Positions 1 to 13,900 of a stretch of DNA of 64,000 nucleotides are shown piece by piece. This stretch comes from Viscum album (lineage: Eukaryota > Streptophyta > Magnoliopsida > Santalales > Viscaceae): positions 2,127,550,024 to 2,127,614,023 of the forward strand of contig OY728122.1 of NCBI GenBank assembly GCA_963277665.1, in the 5' to 3' direction. How positions within the stretch are numbered: the first letter of the stretch is position 1; every line of letters begins with the position of its first letter. The position numbers and the translations under genes are program-made. The notes under the pieces were generated by a model that worked only from the letters and a program-made list of their open reading frames with translations, ran no database searches and was not told the DNA's origin.

Positions 1-2272
1 GTTTATTGAGATGTCACTCCTCAATTACAGATCCTCCCAACACGTTCACATTTCCTCAAGAATAAAAAATTATATTTATTAAATTAATTGTTGGGAACCT
101 TGTTCTGATATATTTGATTTATTATTATGATTTTATCTTAGATTAGATTCATTTATGATTAATATTGTTTCTATATATACTATCATGGAGTCATTTATTT
201 CTTGTGTCCATAGTCTTATTGGTTGTGGATAATTATAGGAGTTCATTATGAAATATTTTAATATAATAAGATGTATATTTTTAAAGAATTATTTTTATAA
301 AAATTTAATGAGGTCATAAGCACAAAAAATATTAATCATCAATAATAATGATTTATAGTGTATAACCATTATACGCTCAGTTCTTTTAGACGTGTCTTCC
401 GACCATGGTCATCTTATTTCATTTATATTAATATTATGTCTATATATTCATTAATGAATATAAATCAATATATATAAATTATTTATTTAATTTTAACCAT
501 TATAAGATTATGTAGACTTTTTGTGCATATGGTAATGGATGATGAAAAACATCATTTGGGGAAGTGGTTACCTGACCATTTTATGGATAATGTCTTCATT
601 TATTAACATAAATGAAGATTCTATGCGAGATATGTCAATTATAAAAATAAATTTAGAATTTATTTAACTATGAGAAATATTTTATTAATAATATTGTGGA
701 TCAAATATATATTTTAAGGAATAATATGAAATAATCCAATGATTGTTTGGTTAAGAATATCACCTATGGTATTCCACACATAGACTTCACCTTAATTCAC
801 ATAAGATAATTTTAGATGAGACAAAGAATTCAAGGGATTTATGGAACGTATGATGGAAATTTTTTTATAGAGTTAGTAATTTATTTGGTTTATATTGTGT
901 GAGTAGAACGTTATGTGAGGGATGGTATTAATTGGGGTTAGGGTGTTTTGAATATAATAATCATTTTATAATTTTTTAGTGAAATAATATCATTATATTG
1001 GAGTATTTTAATTGAAATAGAGTAATAGAGTCATATGAGACTAATCCAACGGTCCCTTATATTTAAAATGAATCATCTCCCAATGTAATTTTTTTATAAT
1101 TCAAATTAAAATATTTTCCAATAATTAACTTGCCACCAAAAAATTGAACTATTTTAGATAAATAATCATCCTTATCAATTTTTAATTGGTGGATTCCAAA
1201 AAAAGAAAACTATTTTGTGAAAATATTTTTTGAAACAGAGAAAATTGAATTTTTATTTTAATTAATTATTTAATTATAAAATAATGGTTTTAATATTAAG
1301 TTCATTTTTCTAAACCTTTGAATAATTATTTATTATTTTATGAAATTATTTAATCATTATTATTAAAAAATATAATATTTAGTAAATCATATTAATGAAA
1401 TAAAATTTAAATCTATATATATTTTATAAAAGTTTAAATATGAAATAAATTATTTGGAAAAATATTCACTCACTTTACAAATTTTCAAAAATTATTCAAA
1501 TTTAATGTGACAAAAATTTGACTTTTTTTCCATTCCATGGCACATATTTTTTTCAAAATTAAATATTTTATGATACTATTGTAATGGTAAAGTACCTATT
1601 ACAAGTAGTCGTATTACTATGAAAATAGTCAAATTCCAATTTCAAAAAGTAAATTAATAACAATAATATGGGTTCTGCAACACTTATAAATACATAATAT
1701 TTCATTAATTCTATATTGAATAACATTTTCCCTTAATTTTTGTTATGTTTTCATTTTTAAATTAGATTCTTCATTATGATATTATATTTCAATACTATAG
1801 TGCTATACATGAGTGTGAATATACCGGGGGTTTAAGAAATTAAATTTCCATATTCAAGTTTTCTTATTTATTATTTTTTATTTCATTATAATAATTCAAA
1901 TTTTAATTAGTATAGTTAAATATTCAATACATTGATAAATTTAATAAAATAAAATATTATTATTTATATCATTCTGTGGAAAAATTTATATAATTCTACA
2001 TGAATTATTACGTCATATTTATATGATTGGAATAAAAAATCTTTTTGTAATATTCTTGGTAATTATATGGTGATATGTACATTAATTATATGTATATATT
2101 ATACAAATATATTGTATTATTTTGTATTGAGGAATATTTTTTTATTAGATAAAATTGAATATGATATTAAAATACATTCACATAATATATCTTCACAACT
2201 TTTTGAAAAAAATCACGAGGGTCATAATAGGGAATAATAATATATAGAAAACATCAAATTATTGTCTTTGTA
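1..2272 (+). mobile_element. G3 5' portion: probable LTR end, leader and decayed gag
   Basis: This very AT-rich stretch lies upstream of the G3 protease remnant, where the 5' LTR end, leader and gag of a plus-strand Ty3/gypsy element should be. I found no reading frame or motif that proves gag. A weak primer-binding-like string (tggtattaattgg, about 923-935) resembles the initiator-Met tRNA complement TGGTATCAGAG, which would put the LTR end near 920. The distance from there to the protease (about 1.4 kb) fits a gag gene when compared with G1. The assignment rests on position and orientation, not on direct homology. Nothing else is recognisable in this interval. Confidence 0.4.
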
Positions 2273-4671
2273 ATGGTTTTATCTAATTTCCTTGAATTTA
2301 CCATTATAATATTGAATGTTATTATGGTAATGTATTGGAATTTACTTAATAATACTAAGATAGATTACCAAGTTGATGAACTTATTTTTTATAATAACTT
2401 AAATTTTGTATACAAGAACGAATTCAAAACAATAACATCCTATCAAGAATCTAGGAAACCTATAAATTATGAATGTGAAATTTTTATTTTACAAAATTTT
2501 TGAAGGAATGAAAATATTCAATTTATTTATACACTTATTTTAAATTAATATCCAGGTGTATTTCATAAAGATTTTCCTATTGTTATTATAAATCGTGAGG
2601 CTGATCTTCTTATTGATTTAGTGCCTCGTGATATGAAAATTCCCAAAACACTTTCTTGAATTGTTCAAAAAACCTAAGTTGAATTGAGAATGTTGTTAGA
2701 AGATATTCTTAAAAGGGTTTCCATCTTCCATATAATGTCAAATTTGGATGATATTAGTTCTATTTGATAAAAATAATGATGTTTCCATGATGTATTTGAT
2801 TGAATATCAATCAGCCAATAAAATTCTTTTCAGGGACTGGTTTTTTGTTACCCTATATAAATGAATCTCATTATCAATTTTGGTATAATCATTTTATTTA
2901 AATGATTGAATAGTTTTTGGGTGTCACATCATTTGGTTATGTGAGAAGATATTTTGAGGATAGAGTTTCATTTTGGATTTGATAATTGTGTGATTTTTGT
3001 TATGGAATTTTGTTTGATGAATGCAAATATTTTTTTTGGATCATATGAATAATGTTTTCCATGATAATTTTGATAATATTGTATATGTTTACATTGATGA
3101 AATTATAGTGCAGTCAACAACTTTTGATTAATATATGAATCATTTAATGAATTATATATATATATATTATAATAAAAAAAATTAAAACCAAATTTTTTAA
3201 ATATGAAATTGGGTTATAGAATATTTTTTACCTCTACATTTCCACATCAAAATATTGTATACTTTTTTATCCTTCTAAAACTGAAGATGTTTTGTAGTGT
3301 CTACGATAATAAATGTCACAAATATTCAAATTTATCATGGAATAGAGCATCACTACTAATGGTTTGTTTAAAACATTGATGGGTTATCTATCCCACAAAA
3401 AAAATTTTACATAAAAGAGTAAAATTAATTGGTATTTGGGAATTTGATTATTATTTTCAGAAATTAATAATAAAAAATAGTAAATTCAAAATATTTAGTG
3501 TTTTTATTAATTAAAATTGAACTTTTAATTTACAATTATTCTTTTTTTAGGGGACATATTTGTGATTTGATGTTTGAAAATTCTGTAATTTTATATATTT
3601 CAATTCGATTGAAACACTATGAGAATGATAACTCTACAAAGGAACTTGAGTTTTGAGTTGTGATATTTTCAAAAAAAATTGGATGCATATTTTATATTGG
3701 GTAAAATTATATATATATTTATATATAATGAATAAGAAATTATTATGTATATATATAAAAAATTATTAGCACATGAGGTATAGAAAATGGTTGTATGTGA
3801 TAAATGATAATGATTTATCAATTCACTATCATATTGGTAAATAAAAAATGTTATCCAATTTTTTGTATTGAAATGAAAATACATAATTTACTATTTTATG
3901 TTTGGAACATGTCACTTGGGGAAATTATTTGATGAATGTTGGAATACAAGTTATCTAAAAAATTACTCATCATCTTTTGGATATGGAGTTAGTGGAGTCA
4001 TCATTATCAGACATAATTTAGAATGCTTATAAGGAAGATCAAGTCATATAATAAATTCATCAATTGGTCATGAAGGGTATGTTTTATAAAGTAAAAATTC
4101 AAAAATAATACCTCGTGAGATTTAGAAAGTGTTTTTTCATTCCATGTGATTTGTAGTTAAACGACGAATCATTGCATGATGATCAAAACTCTTTGTCTTT
4201 TGATTTCCATGAATCACATTGATATAGAATGATGGGAAAACTATTAGTGGGGTTGAATAACGAAATTTAATACCAAATTTTACTAATAAATGTTTAACTT
4301 TTCAATTGGTTAATGAGGAAATACTATTTTGGAAAGCGATCCTTAATCCAATGATTTTTCTAAAATATAAATATCAAATAATATACTAGGATTTTATCAT
4401 GGGATAACCAAATATATGTTAATAAAAATATGATATTTGGTTTATAGTTGATTTATTCACTAAATATTCCCAATTTAATCCTCTTATAAATATCATGACA
4501 TTAGATCAACTTCATAGTCTCAATCATTTAGTGATTTTTAGGTTAAACAGAGTCATACTTTTTGTTGTATCTGATTGTGAACCCATAGTTACCTCAAATT
4601 TTGTTAAAGAAAATTATTCTAAATTAGGTTCTAAATTGAATATTAATTTCTTTTGTCAATATTAAATATTT
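2273..4671 (+). pseudogene. G3 Ty3/gypsy pol remnant (protease end, RT, integrase core), interrupted at 4671
   Basis: This is a heavily mutated gypsy polyprotein with many stops and frame changes, but collinear with G1 pol. The C-terminal protease block lies at 2290-2400: EFTIIILN, then MYWNLLNNTKID, matching the usual FDIILGMDWLSKYNAKI. The RT start is at about 2553-2645 (YPGVFHKDFP, EADLLIDLVPRD). The RT catalytic region at about 3040-3135 reads DHMNNVFHDNFDN then VYIDEIIV, so the FIDD motif is changed to YIDE. The integrase core is at 4435-4665 (WFIVDLFTKYSQF, VSDCEPIVTSNF, KLGSKLNIN). The homology stops just before the conserved HPQTDGQ block, at the LTR of element A, and resumes at about 49,600. 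Long dead. Confidence 0.85.
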
Positions 4672-7600
4672 TGTAATATCTTAACATTTTTTAAATTATG
4701 TCTATATCATGGAAGATATCCTACACGAAGACAAAAAATTATGAAAAATTATTATTAAAATATTATTTTTAAGTAAAGGACATTAAATTGTGGAGTATAA
4801 ATATTATTAATTAATATATTAAGTAAATATATTTTTATAACTTAATATAAATTGATATAAAAATTTTAGGTAAATAATCACCTAATTTTTAGTAACATCA
4901 TTTTATTTTTCACTAAAGTAGATTTTATTTAAATATGATTATTCATCCTTTTTATATGTGAATAATATAATAAATTTCTAGAATTTATAAAACATTTATT
5001 TTAAAAAATATTTTTTTTTTGAATTCATCATGTCAATATAACTTTAAAATAATTTTTTTCGAATATTATGAAATGACTTATTTTTCAACGAATAGTAAAA
5101 AAACGATTTTTCATGGAAATGTTATTATTCATTAAATATATTTATAAAGTAAAAATATATTTTGTATTAAAAATAAAATTTTATTGGATCTTTTTAATTA
5201 AAAATAAAGAAATTATTTTTTATGAGAAGTATTTTATAATTTAATTTAGCATAAAATCATCTTTTATTTTAAAAGTATATTTTCATGGAAAAAATTGTTT
5301 TCATAACGTTTCTTATGTTAAATTTTAAATGAAATTATTCGAACTGGTTGTTTTGAATTTTTTTAAAATAGATTCAATATTATTAATTTATACTTCAAAA
5401 TTTTTAAATATTTATATTTTATTTGTTCATATTGAATAATAACAATAGAAAATTTTGTTACAACGATAAATGAATAATCAATTAATTATATTTAAATATA
5501 AAATGATAAAGATTATAAAATATCCCCAATTTATTATTAATTTTATTTTATGAGTCCATTTTTACTATATCGATTCATGATTTATTTATATGCCTATTTC
5601 TTTTTCATTTGTATTAGAATATAATTTTTATAGATTTTTATTTTAATATAATTAAAACATATCCTACACTTGTTTTTAATAATACAAATATGTTTAATAT
5701 GGTGTTAACCAAAATATATGGGTTTTATATATAAACTATTTTGAAATATTAAATATCTATCGTCATCATGGTAATTTTTTATAATTTTTATTATATCTAT
5801 TTTTTCCTTAAATACTTTCTCAACCTAAATTCTATAATTTGATAATGAATGAAAAAATAATATAAATCAATTTACAAATATTAAAAGTGACATAATTTAA
5901 GATACATATTGTTATCCATGAATTTTCTTAATGATCATGAAATTTTACAGATATAATAATATATTTTATCCTGATTCCAAGAGTTATCTTAATATTAATA
6001 CAGTCAATGTAATGATTAGTTCTATAAATGAAATTATATCAATTTTATAATAAATAATATTTAATTAAAAACATTAAGTACTATAAAATATTATATACCA
6101 CTAATTTATTAAGATTTTGTTACTAATAATTTCCACAATCTATTTATGGGGTTTTAGTCTATTTATAGTTATTATATTGACCCTCAACGAGAAAAAATGT
6201 TTATTTTCATGGTATTTTTAAAAATGGTTATCGTGGGTTCAATACCAAATGATAATGGTAAAAGAACAACATAAAAATTTTAGATGAGATAATTTATACC
6301 CATACTTATCATATCATTGAAATTAATAATATTGGTTCTTCTTGGAATAAAATATTAATTTATTTTAATTTAATATTTTTTGAAATTCCATTCATACCCC
6401 ACCCATTTACAGAAAATGTGGCCGTATTTTTCTCATTACATCACACATAAGAAATTGGTATTATCCAATCCATATTAAAATAATATTACTGAATCCAGAA
6501 CCTAATTATAGTATTTTTTTTAAACCTCAATCCATAGTGGTCTTAAGGTTATAATAAAAAGAGCCTGTCTAAAGAGGACGTATCATTTTAATATAGAGTT
6601 TTTATTTATATCTACTTCTACCGAAATCAGATTATATTAAACCATGGTAATAAAATTTATTTATTATCCTCTATAAACTTCGATTTTCTTATGATAGTTA
6701 AAGAAACTATATCTATCTAATCTCATATCAAATTTTAAACAAAATAATAATTTTTGTGTTTGTAAAATGACTGCCTCGCGACCCAATTTAATTCATTTCC
6801 CATCACTGTAAATCATGACTCATTATGAGAAGTAATTAATGTTAAATGTGAAACTAAATATATATTTATCATTATAAAAAAAATTATATATTAATTTCTT
6901 TTATTCCATTTCATTCATTGAGAAAATATAACATTGTTCATCCCTATGTGTGGACTGCAACATCCATTAAGTGATGTGATTCACTTTTCATCACCACATT
7001 ACATGGATGATATATATATATATAAATAAGTAACATTATATATATTATATAATGAATTTTATAAAAAATGGAATAAATTTTACCTTCTTTCCATAATGAT
7101 CATTTAATATAGAAATTATTAATATTTCATAAATATGTCATATTGAATATAATATTGTAAAATAGTCCATTTTGTTTAAAAATATTTAATATTTGGATTT
7201 AGATGAATAATATATGCTTAAAAATAAAAATTAATTCATTAGTATTATTTTAGAGATTATTGAATAAGAACCACTTTGACCATATTACACTTACCTAGTT
7301 CATTTTGGACATTATTACAAAATTTAACAAAAAATATATGACATGAACATGTATGATTATGTAAATGTCATAACCCAGTAATAGGTGAGATAAAAAGTTT
7401 AATAAAATTTAAAATGTTTAATAGGAAATTTTTTACTTAACATATTTTTATTATTCAATAATATAATGAAGGTGTGTGATGATATGAACTCATTGTACAG
7501 TATATTCACCACGCTTTTATTTATGTGGGTCAGATGACTTATACAATAAATGATTCTTTTATGGTGTGTATAAAGTAGTTATGAATGTATGTTATGAAAC

Positions 7601-8553
7601 TTATCTTTAAAATTATGTGACATACATGTATATATATATATACTTTCTTTCATGGGGGATTATAATTAAAAAATGTGAAAAATGGTTTGGGTTTATTTAT
7701 AATGTCATCACTATTTGGGATTGTTAATGATTAACTCCACATTGGAGAATATTTACATTCTATGAACTTGTTTTCTTAAAAAACAATTCAAAAATGATTT
7801 CCACATATCTAATTCAATTTTATAAAATAATTGTTTCCCTTATTTATCTTTTTATTGGAAGAAATAAATGGAATTCCAATGCCACTTTCACAACATGGTA
7901 CTTTGATAAATATTTCAAGAAAAATATGGAAAGAATGATTTATTAACTTTTACGGAATGAGGGGATTTTCCATCTTTAGGATAGATAAATGGATTGATGT
8001 TTCCCCAACAAGATAGAAATTTTATTTTAAATGAAATTTTTTTATTTATGATTGTTATTTTTTTTAAAGGGATGTGATTTGAAAATGGATATTTAATTTC
8101 ACCCAAGAATTATTCAAAATGAAATTTCAATATCATTTTCTATGTATGATGATATCCTTTGATGATACTTTTACATTATTATAAGTATGATCCAAGGATA
8201 CTATCATATTTTTTTTTCATGTATGGTTTATGTATATGATGGAATTAATTTTATTATTCCCATTTATATTCCATGAGTTATGTTATGATGAAATGATTTT
8301 GAAATCCATTACCTTTCATGTGTTCTAATATAGTGAATGTTTTATATTTTGGATCACATAGGTATTGTTTTAATTAAAATAATGGTGGGAACTATATCAC
8401 CCTCCAATTAATTTAGATATTTATTATGTCTCTTGAGATAATAATGGGAACAATGATGATTTTTTGGATCAGTTATCATGAAACAAGTCGATGTGCTTGA
8501 TCATTTATCGAAGGGAAGTCAATTTTATTGATCTATTATGGTAATCAAGTTGA
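4672..8553 (+). repeat. Element A, 5' LTR, first segment (about 3.9 of 4.6 kb)
   Basis: This LTR begins TGTAATATC directly after the broken G3 integrase and aligns from end to end with 44994-~48830. Paired landmarks are gtctatatcatgg/gtctatagcgaac (4701/45022), the run tttataataaataatat (about 6045/46355), the string cattacatcacacat (about 6436/46740), and the identical 19-mer caagtcgatgtgcttgatc (8484/48761). The segment stops at 8553, where G2 starts, and resumes at 42697. Adding the two parts gives about 4.6 kb, equal to the other copy. The flanking 5-mer tattt (4667-4671) has a 4/5 match, tattg, after the far LTR (49599-49603). A TATA-like run near 7015-7026 could be the old promoter. No coding content was seen. 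Confidence 0.85.
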
Positions 8554-9307
8554 TGTATAACACGAACCATCCCTGATACCTACGTACTATTATACCTATG
8601 CTGAAATTGACACAATACAATGGGAATTAATAATCTCAATGTGTTGAAGACCTGTAGCTAGCATTATACAAGATTAAGATGGAATAAATTTTCCACATAG
8701 AAAACAGATTAATATTTTTACATTTTAGTATGATCAAAGAAAACTATCAAAAGAGATATTACCTAATGTAAAATAGGTATATCAAAACCCCAATTGTACA
8801 TCATCAATGTATGAATAAATAATGAAGATAAAACTCAAAAACCATATTGTTTCAACACTCAAAGACCAATGTGTCAAGAAAAACCACCGCCTGATATATT
8901 CAGTTTCCCATTTATAATACTAGTTAAATGAAAAACATCAAACTCCAATGGAAATGTTAGGGTCTGATCTATAATCCTAGTACGATATCTTCAAGTGTTC
9001 CATATTTCTATTACATAAAATTAAACAAAATCCTAATTTCAAGTAAACAATAGTCATGGAATTAAAATAACATATTAAAAACGAAGAATGATTGTTATTT
9101 TATGTAAAGAAATAATTTCAAACAATGGATTAAGTAAACATGTAATATAAAATAGGATATATAAATCACCATAAATGAGTAAAATAGCTTCATAATAAAT
9201 TTGTGATATAATAAAAATAATCACGATAAGAAACATGGTCATCTACCCTATGGTATGATAGTTTCATGTTAGAGTCTCCTTACACTCTTATATTAGTGAT
9301 CATGGAA
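8554..9307 (-). repeat. G2 3' LTR, low-coordinate segment
   Basis: This segment aligns with about 40634-41390 of the G2 5' LTR. Shared landmarks are aattgaca followed by caatggga, 'acactc(c)aagacc' with 'gtcaag' near 8860-8880 and 40945-40965, and 'cactcttatattagtgatcatgg' against 'cactctcatatcagtgaccatag' just before the C1 insertion. It continues at 34529 after C1. The left edge is placed at tgtataacac, because the homology of element A ends there. The flanking 5-mers gttga (8549-8553) and gtttt (42697-42701) are only a weak duplication. Position uncertain by about 25 bp. Confidence 0.75.
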
Positions 9308-10939
9308 TTTTGGTAATATTTGATCAATGGTTAATATTTACTGGAGCTGTAGTATGGTTTGTGTGTGTTGTTGATCAAAATTGGGATGATCAATGAAATT
9401 TTTAGGGGATTTGGTGTTACGATGTGGATGAAAGTAGTATTGAATGTAGTGTAATTTCATAATGTTAAAAAAAAAATTGGGCCTCAAAATTGATAGTTTA
9501 TTTTTCTAAAAGGAGGAGTTTCAGAAAAGGAATGGAGGACTATGAACTAGGATCCGGAAATAGTTCTTTGATCAAAAAAAATATATGTTTAATGGTGACC
9601 CACAAACCATGAAGTGGTAATGGTATGTAGACCGCATATGAGGAATGGTTCGCGGATAGGAGGTTTATGGAAGGTTCTATGTTTCATGGAAGGGAAACAT
9701 TTCACAGGATGGCATATCATTTTCAAAAATTAGTTGGAGATTGTACAAGGTATGAAGGTTTTCATTTTCAGAAATGTGATGGTTATTTGTGCCTCTAAGT
9801 AGGGATAATGGTGCTAAGTAGACCATGTATGGAATATGGTTTTCAGGAGATTCACGGTACATGGTATAGGTAGTTCCATTTTGATTATTTAGTAAATAAT
9901 TATTTGTATGATTTTTTGGATCTATTTTCTTATATAAGGAGCACTAACGCCTTCATTAGAGCATTTATCTATGGTTAAAAATAAGAGAGGAATTCAGAGA
10001 AATATTAAAGTAGTTCAATGGACGAAAATCCCAGATAGAATTTAATTAAAAAAATAAATGTAAATCATTGATGTCCAGAACAGTTCACAGAAGATAGTAC
10101 ACATAGAAAGAAGAATAATACATAGAAGATAGTTAACAGAGGAGGAGTCGGTTTGCAAAGATGAATCAGTACATAGACACTGTTTGTGAAGGTATTACGC
10201 GGTCATAATTTGTAGAGGATGTACGTAGAGGAACCCTCATAGTACATGGAGTATGGAAGTACATAGAGGAAGCATCATAGAATGCAGAGAAAGGACGCAT
10301 GAAGTGGAAGTAGCATAGTACATAGCTGAGTAGGAGCTGCTTGCATAGGAATCACTCATGGTACACAGTGCAGTCTAGTTCACGGAGGAAATAGGTCGGT
10401 ACATAGAGGAATAATTCTTAAACTAACAGTATAGAAAAAGCGGAATAAATATAGTTGTAAAAAAGGAAATCAAGATAACATCTATCTATAGTTAAGGATG
10501 TATTATTTAATTACATCCCATTGAAGATACCATCAATTTTATAAATTGTGTTAAGATTCTTCCCAACTAATTAACCAAGGAGGATTCAATGATTTTGATC
10601 TGAGGGAGGTAGTGTTCTATCCCCAAAAACTTATAAAGGCGCTACAACTGAAAAATGGTGATTTTAAAAAACGTATTTACTCTAAAAAATCTTATGATTT
10701 GTGGAATTTGGTATGACCCAAAACTAATCAGTATATGCTCCTTGGAAAAAGCCATTAGTGGTGAACCATGGATATTTTTTGTGCATTCCTTATGCATGTG
10801 ATTGTTTCTTTTCTACACTTTCTTAGAAGATATGTTAAATTGGTTAATTCCAATGTGGTAAAAAGATCTATCAGTTTAAAAAAATTGGTTCGACTCCCTA
10901 ATTCAGCCCTCCTATATTAGGGTGGTCCAGGGTCCATCA
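9308..10939 (+). repeat. C1 (Ty1/copia) 5' LTR
   Basis: This LTR of about 1,630 bp is directly followed by an initiator-Met-type primer-binding site. It aligns along its length with three segments of the C1 3' LTR: 9350-10385 with 16840-17869, about 10386-10680 with 23252-23552, and about 10690-10925 with 34276-34523. Clear pairs are 'atggtttgtg' (9353/16841), 'agtattgaatgtag' against 'aatgtagtattgat', 'agtaggagctg' against 'agtaggagttg' (about 10330/17808), and 'atgctc' with 'cttagtggtgaac/gctaag'. It therefore preserves the empty sites for both the CACTA insertion (about 10387) and the G1 insertion (about 10680). The right end is uncertain by about 12 bp (10927-10939). Confidence 0.85.
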
Positions 10940-10941
10940 AG

Positions 10942-10952
10942 TGGTATTAGAG
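10942..10952 (+). other. C1 primer-binding site
   Basis: tggtattagag matches TGGTATCAGAG, the complement of the 3' end of plant initiator methionine tRNA, at 10 of 11 positions. It lies 2-14 bp after the 5' LTR, depending on the exact LTR end, where minus-strand DNA synthesis would be primed. Confidence 0.75.
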
Positions 10953-10970
10953 AATAATGGTTTATGGTGT

Positions 10971-13900
10971 CAAATCTACTCACCATTTCTACAATAGAGA
11001 ATACGGTAAATGTTGGGGTATTACTACTCCCAGAGGGATGAAAATTTTAGATTTATAAGAATATGATGAGATCTCATCTAAGATATATTGCAATGGAATT
11101 CTTGTATGCTACTTGATAAGGAATAATGGTAAACAATCCAATTTTGATGTTTATGACTGATAGAGATAGGAAACTTCTTGATGTAGAAGTCAAAGCATAG
11201 AATTACCCCACAATATCTCTTTATGATAAGATATATCTAAAGGTGATGATTTGTACGGTAGGAAAGTTTATGTCAGAAAACTGGATAATATATATGAATG
11301 TGAAAAAAAAGTGAAGGAGGAAAAACTACATGTTTTTTACAGTAGGTTTGATGATCTGAAGATGCATTTTGATGAACATTTAGACAAATTTTTCATTCTA
11401 ATTACTGATATTTTGGACCAAAATGAATTGTTTTGGATGAAATCATGTACATTGACCTTGTAAATATAATATTGAGAAGACACCCACATATTCAAAATGC
11501 AATGTCGTCATCCATTGAAGAAAGTGATCATTCATATCATCCTTTGGATGAACTGATGAGTAGTTTGGTGGAATATGAGAAATGAGTCAAACTAGAAGAT
11601 GCAACGACTCGAGTAAAAAAATAAATGTAATTCATGGTCGTTGACAAACATGAAATTTCAAGAGATAGTATTGGTGAAGATAATGGGGAAATAAATTCTT
11701 TCTCTCATTGTCAATAAATTTAGGTAGACAGAAGTGAAATTTGAAGGCATGTAAACTATAGATTCTTCTTGATGTGGTAGATATGGAAACATTGTGTCTT
11801 GGTTCATAAGAATGTTCAATGATGATGAATGGGATGTTTTGAGTCATGAAAAAGTGTATGAGATGGTTTTTAAAAAAATGGAGACCTCATGGATGGTAAG
11901 AAACTATAGTGAAAGGGGTTGGTTATTAATAAATAAGATGTTGATGGTGAATTATCTGAGGAATAATAAATAGAATTTAATTCATTAAATCATACATAAA
12001 TGTTTGATATCATAGAAAAATTAGATCCATCAGGAGATAAATCTATAGATAATAAATTTTCCACTAATATCGATATAAAGTTAGAATGTATAGATGCTTC
12101 GGGTAATATTGATAATCAATGAATGTGATGAAATTTTTTGAAAGTAGTTGTGGAAGAGTTATAAAAATATGTGGATATACTAGAAGATTAATCCAATCGA
12201 CTTGAGGAAGTAGTAAAGTAATATTCAACAACTGATAAAAGGACAAAAGATATTGTTGAACTAATGTTTATAATTGAAGAATAAAAATTGTCATTAATGA
12301 CATTACTATGTGATTTGAGGAGACGTCCAAAACTCTAAAGGTACATTATGGGAAAGTTGTTACTCATAGAAGTAAACATGAATGTGAATCAAGTCCAAAA
12401 TAAAAAATGAATAAAATTCCTTTTGTAAAATTCTCAGATGACGAACATCTAAAGAGATCTATTCATGGTTCTGATAGATTTCAAAAGACATTAAATGATT
12501 AAAGACCCTTATGCATGGGAATCATAGTAATTGGTTGTGATGAAGAATCATACAATGTTGGATGTAAAAAAATCCAAAACAATGGCACCCTAAAAGTGGG
12601 GCATAGAATAAATACACCTAAAATTCAAACAAATAATGTCTCAAATCAGGCCAAATGGAGCACTAAAACCCTTTCATGAGTTTCCCAAGAATGTTAAAAG
12701 TTAAATTGTCCTCGTAAATAATTTTAAATGAAGAGGAATATAATTAAAAAGACATTTCCCTCTTATGAAATTAAAATTAAGTGGCTATTTAGGCCATACT
12801 ATGTCATGCTATGAATATATAAGGATCTATTTGAATGGGAAAAATCTATGAAGGAATAAATGGAGAAAAAATTTCATATCATTATACTTATTAAATAAAA
12901 AATTTCTTCGGAAATTTTTTTCATTGTTCATACTTTTTCATTAAAGATGATTATTGCTGGAAAAGGAATGGAAGGAACATTTCATATAGGACCCATAGAC
13001 AAGTCAATACTCGCAAACTAGATAGTGTTTCTCTTACAAACAGGTTTTCTCCACTAGAAGAAAAATATGAGTGTACTAAACTAGTTCAAATGTTAGAGAG
13101 ATTTGAAAGGGAAACGTAATCCTTAACATTATCTAATATATCATTTAATGAAATGTAGAATAATAATAAATCATACCTTATATAACTAGCTCTGAAATCT
13201 ACCTAGAATAACATCAATTGGATTCTTGATAGTGGTTTCTCAACCCATATGATGGAAAATACAATACAATTAATGAATATCAAGAAATATGTTGATGAAA
13301 CTATGTTACTCGATAAAGATGGTTCTTTGAAATCAATGGTCATGGAAGTACTGAACTAGACAATAGTGAGATGAAGAAGACCATTGTTTTTTATTTGGAA
13401 GGATTGTTTGACAATCTCTTGAGTGTAATCCAAATATGTGACTCAGGAATTATGGTGAAATTCAATCAAAATGGGTCCACTGTAAAAGAATGAACATGGA
13501 ATTATCTCATGAAGTGATATAGAAAAAACTGTAACCTAAATCCGGTTTATAGTATAGAGATAATTTGTTATAGGATAGATGAAGAAGAGAAAAACTTGTG
13601 GAACCATAGGATGGGTCACATCAATGAATAAGATGTAAAATTCGATATATAAAATGAGGATTTTCATGGATATCCCCAATCTATTATGTGAATGGGATAA
13701 TTTTATTGATGATTTCTTTTGAGGAAATTTGGTGTGAAGTTCTTGTCGACCAAATAAAAAAAGAGAATCCAATATTGATGATCTCATTTATACATATGAA
13801 TGTGTTGTGATAAATTTTGTTGGATTTTAGAGAGAATGGTACTTCATCCTTTTCATTTATAATTTTATAAGAATTACTTGTGTGATGGTTATACATTGGA

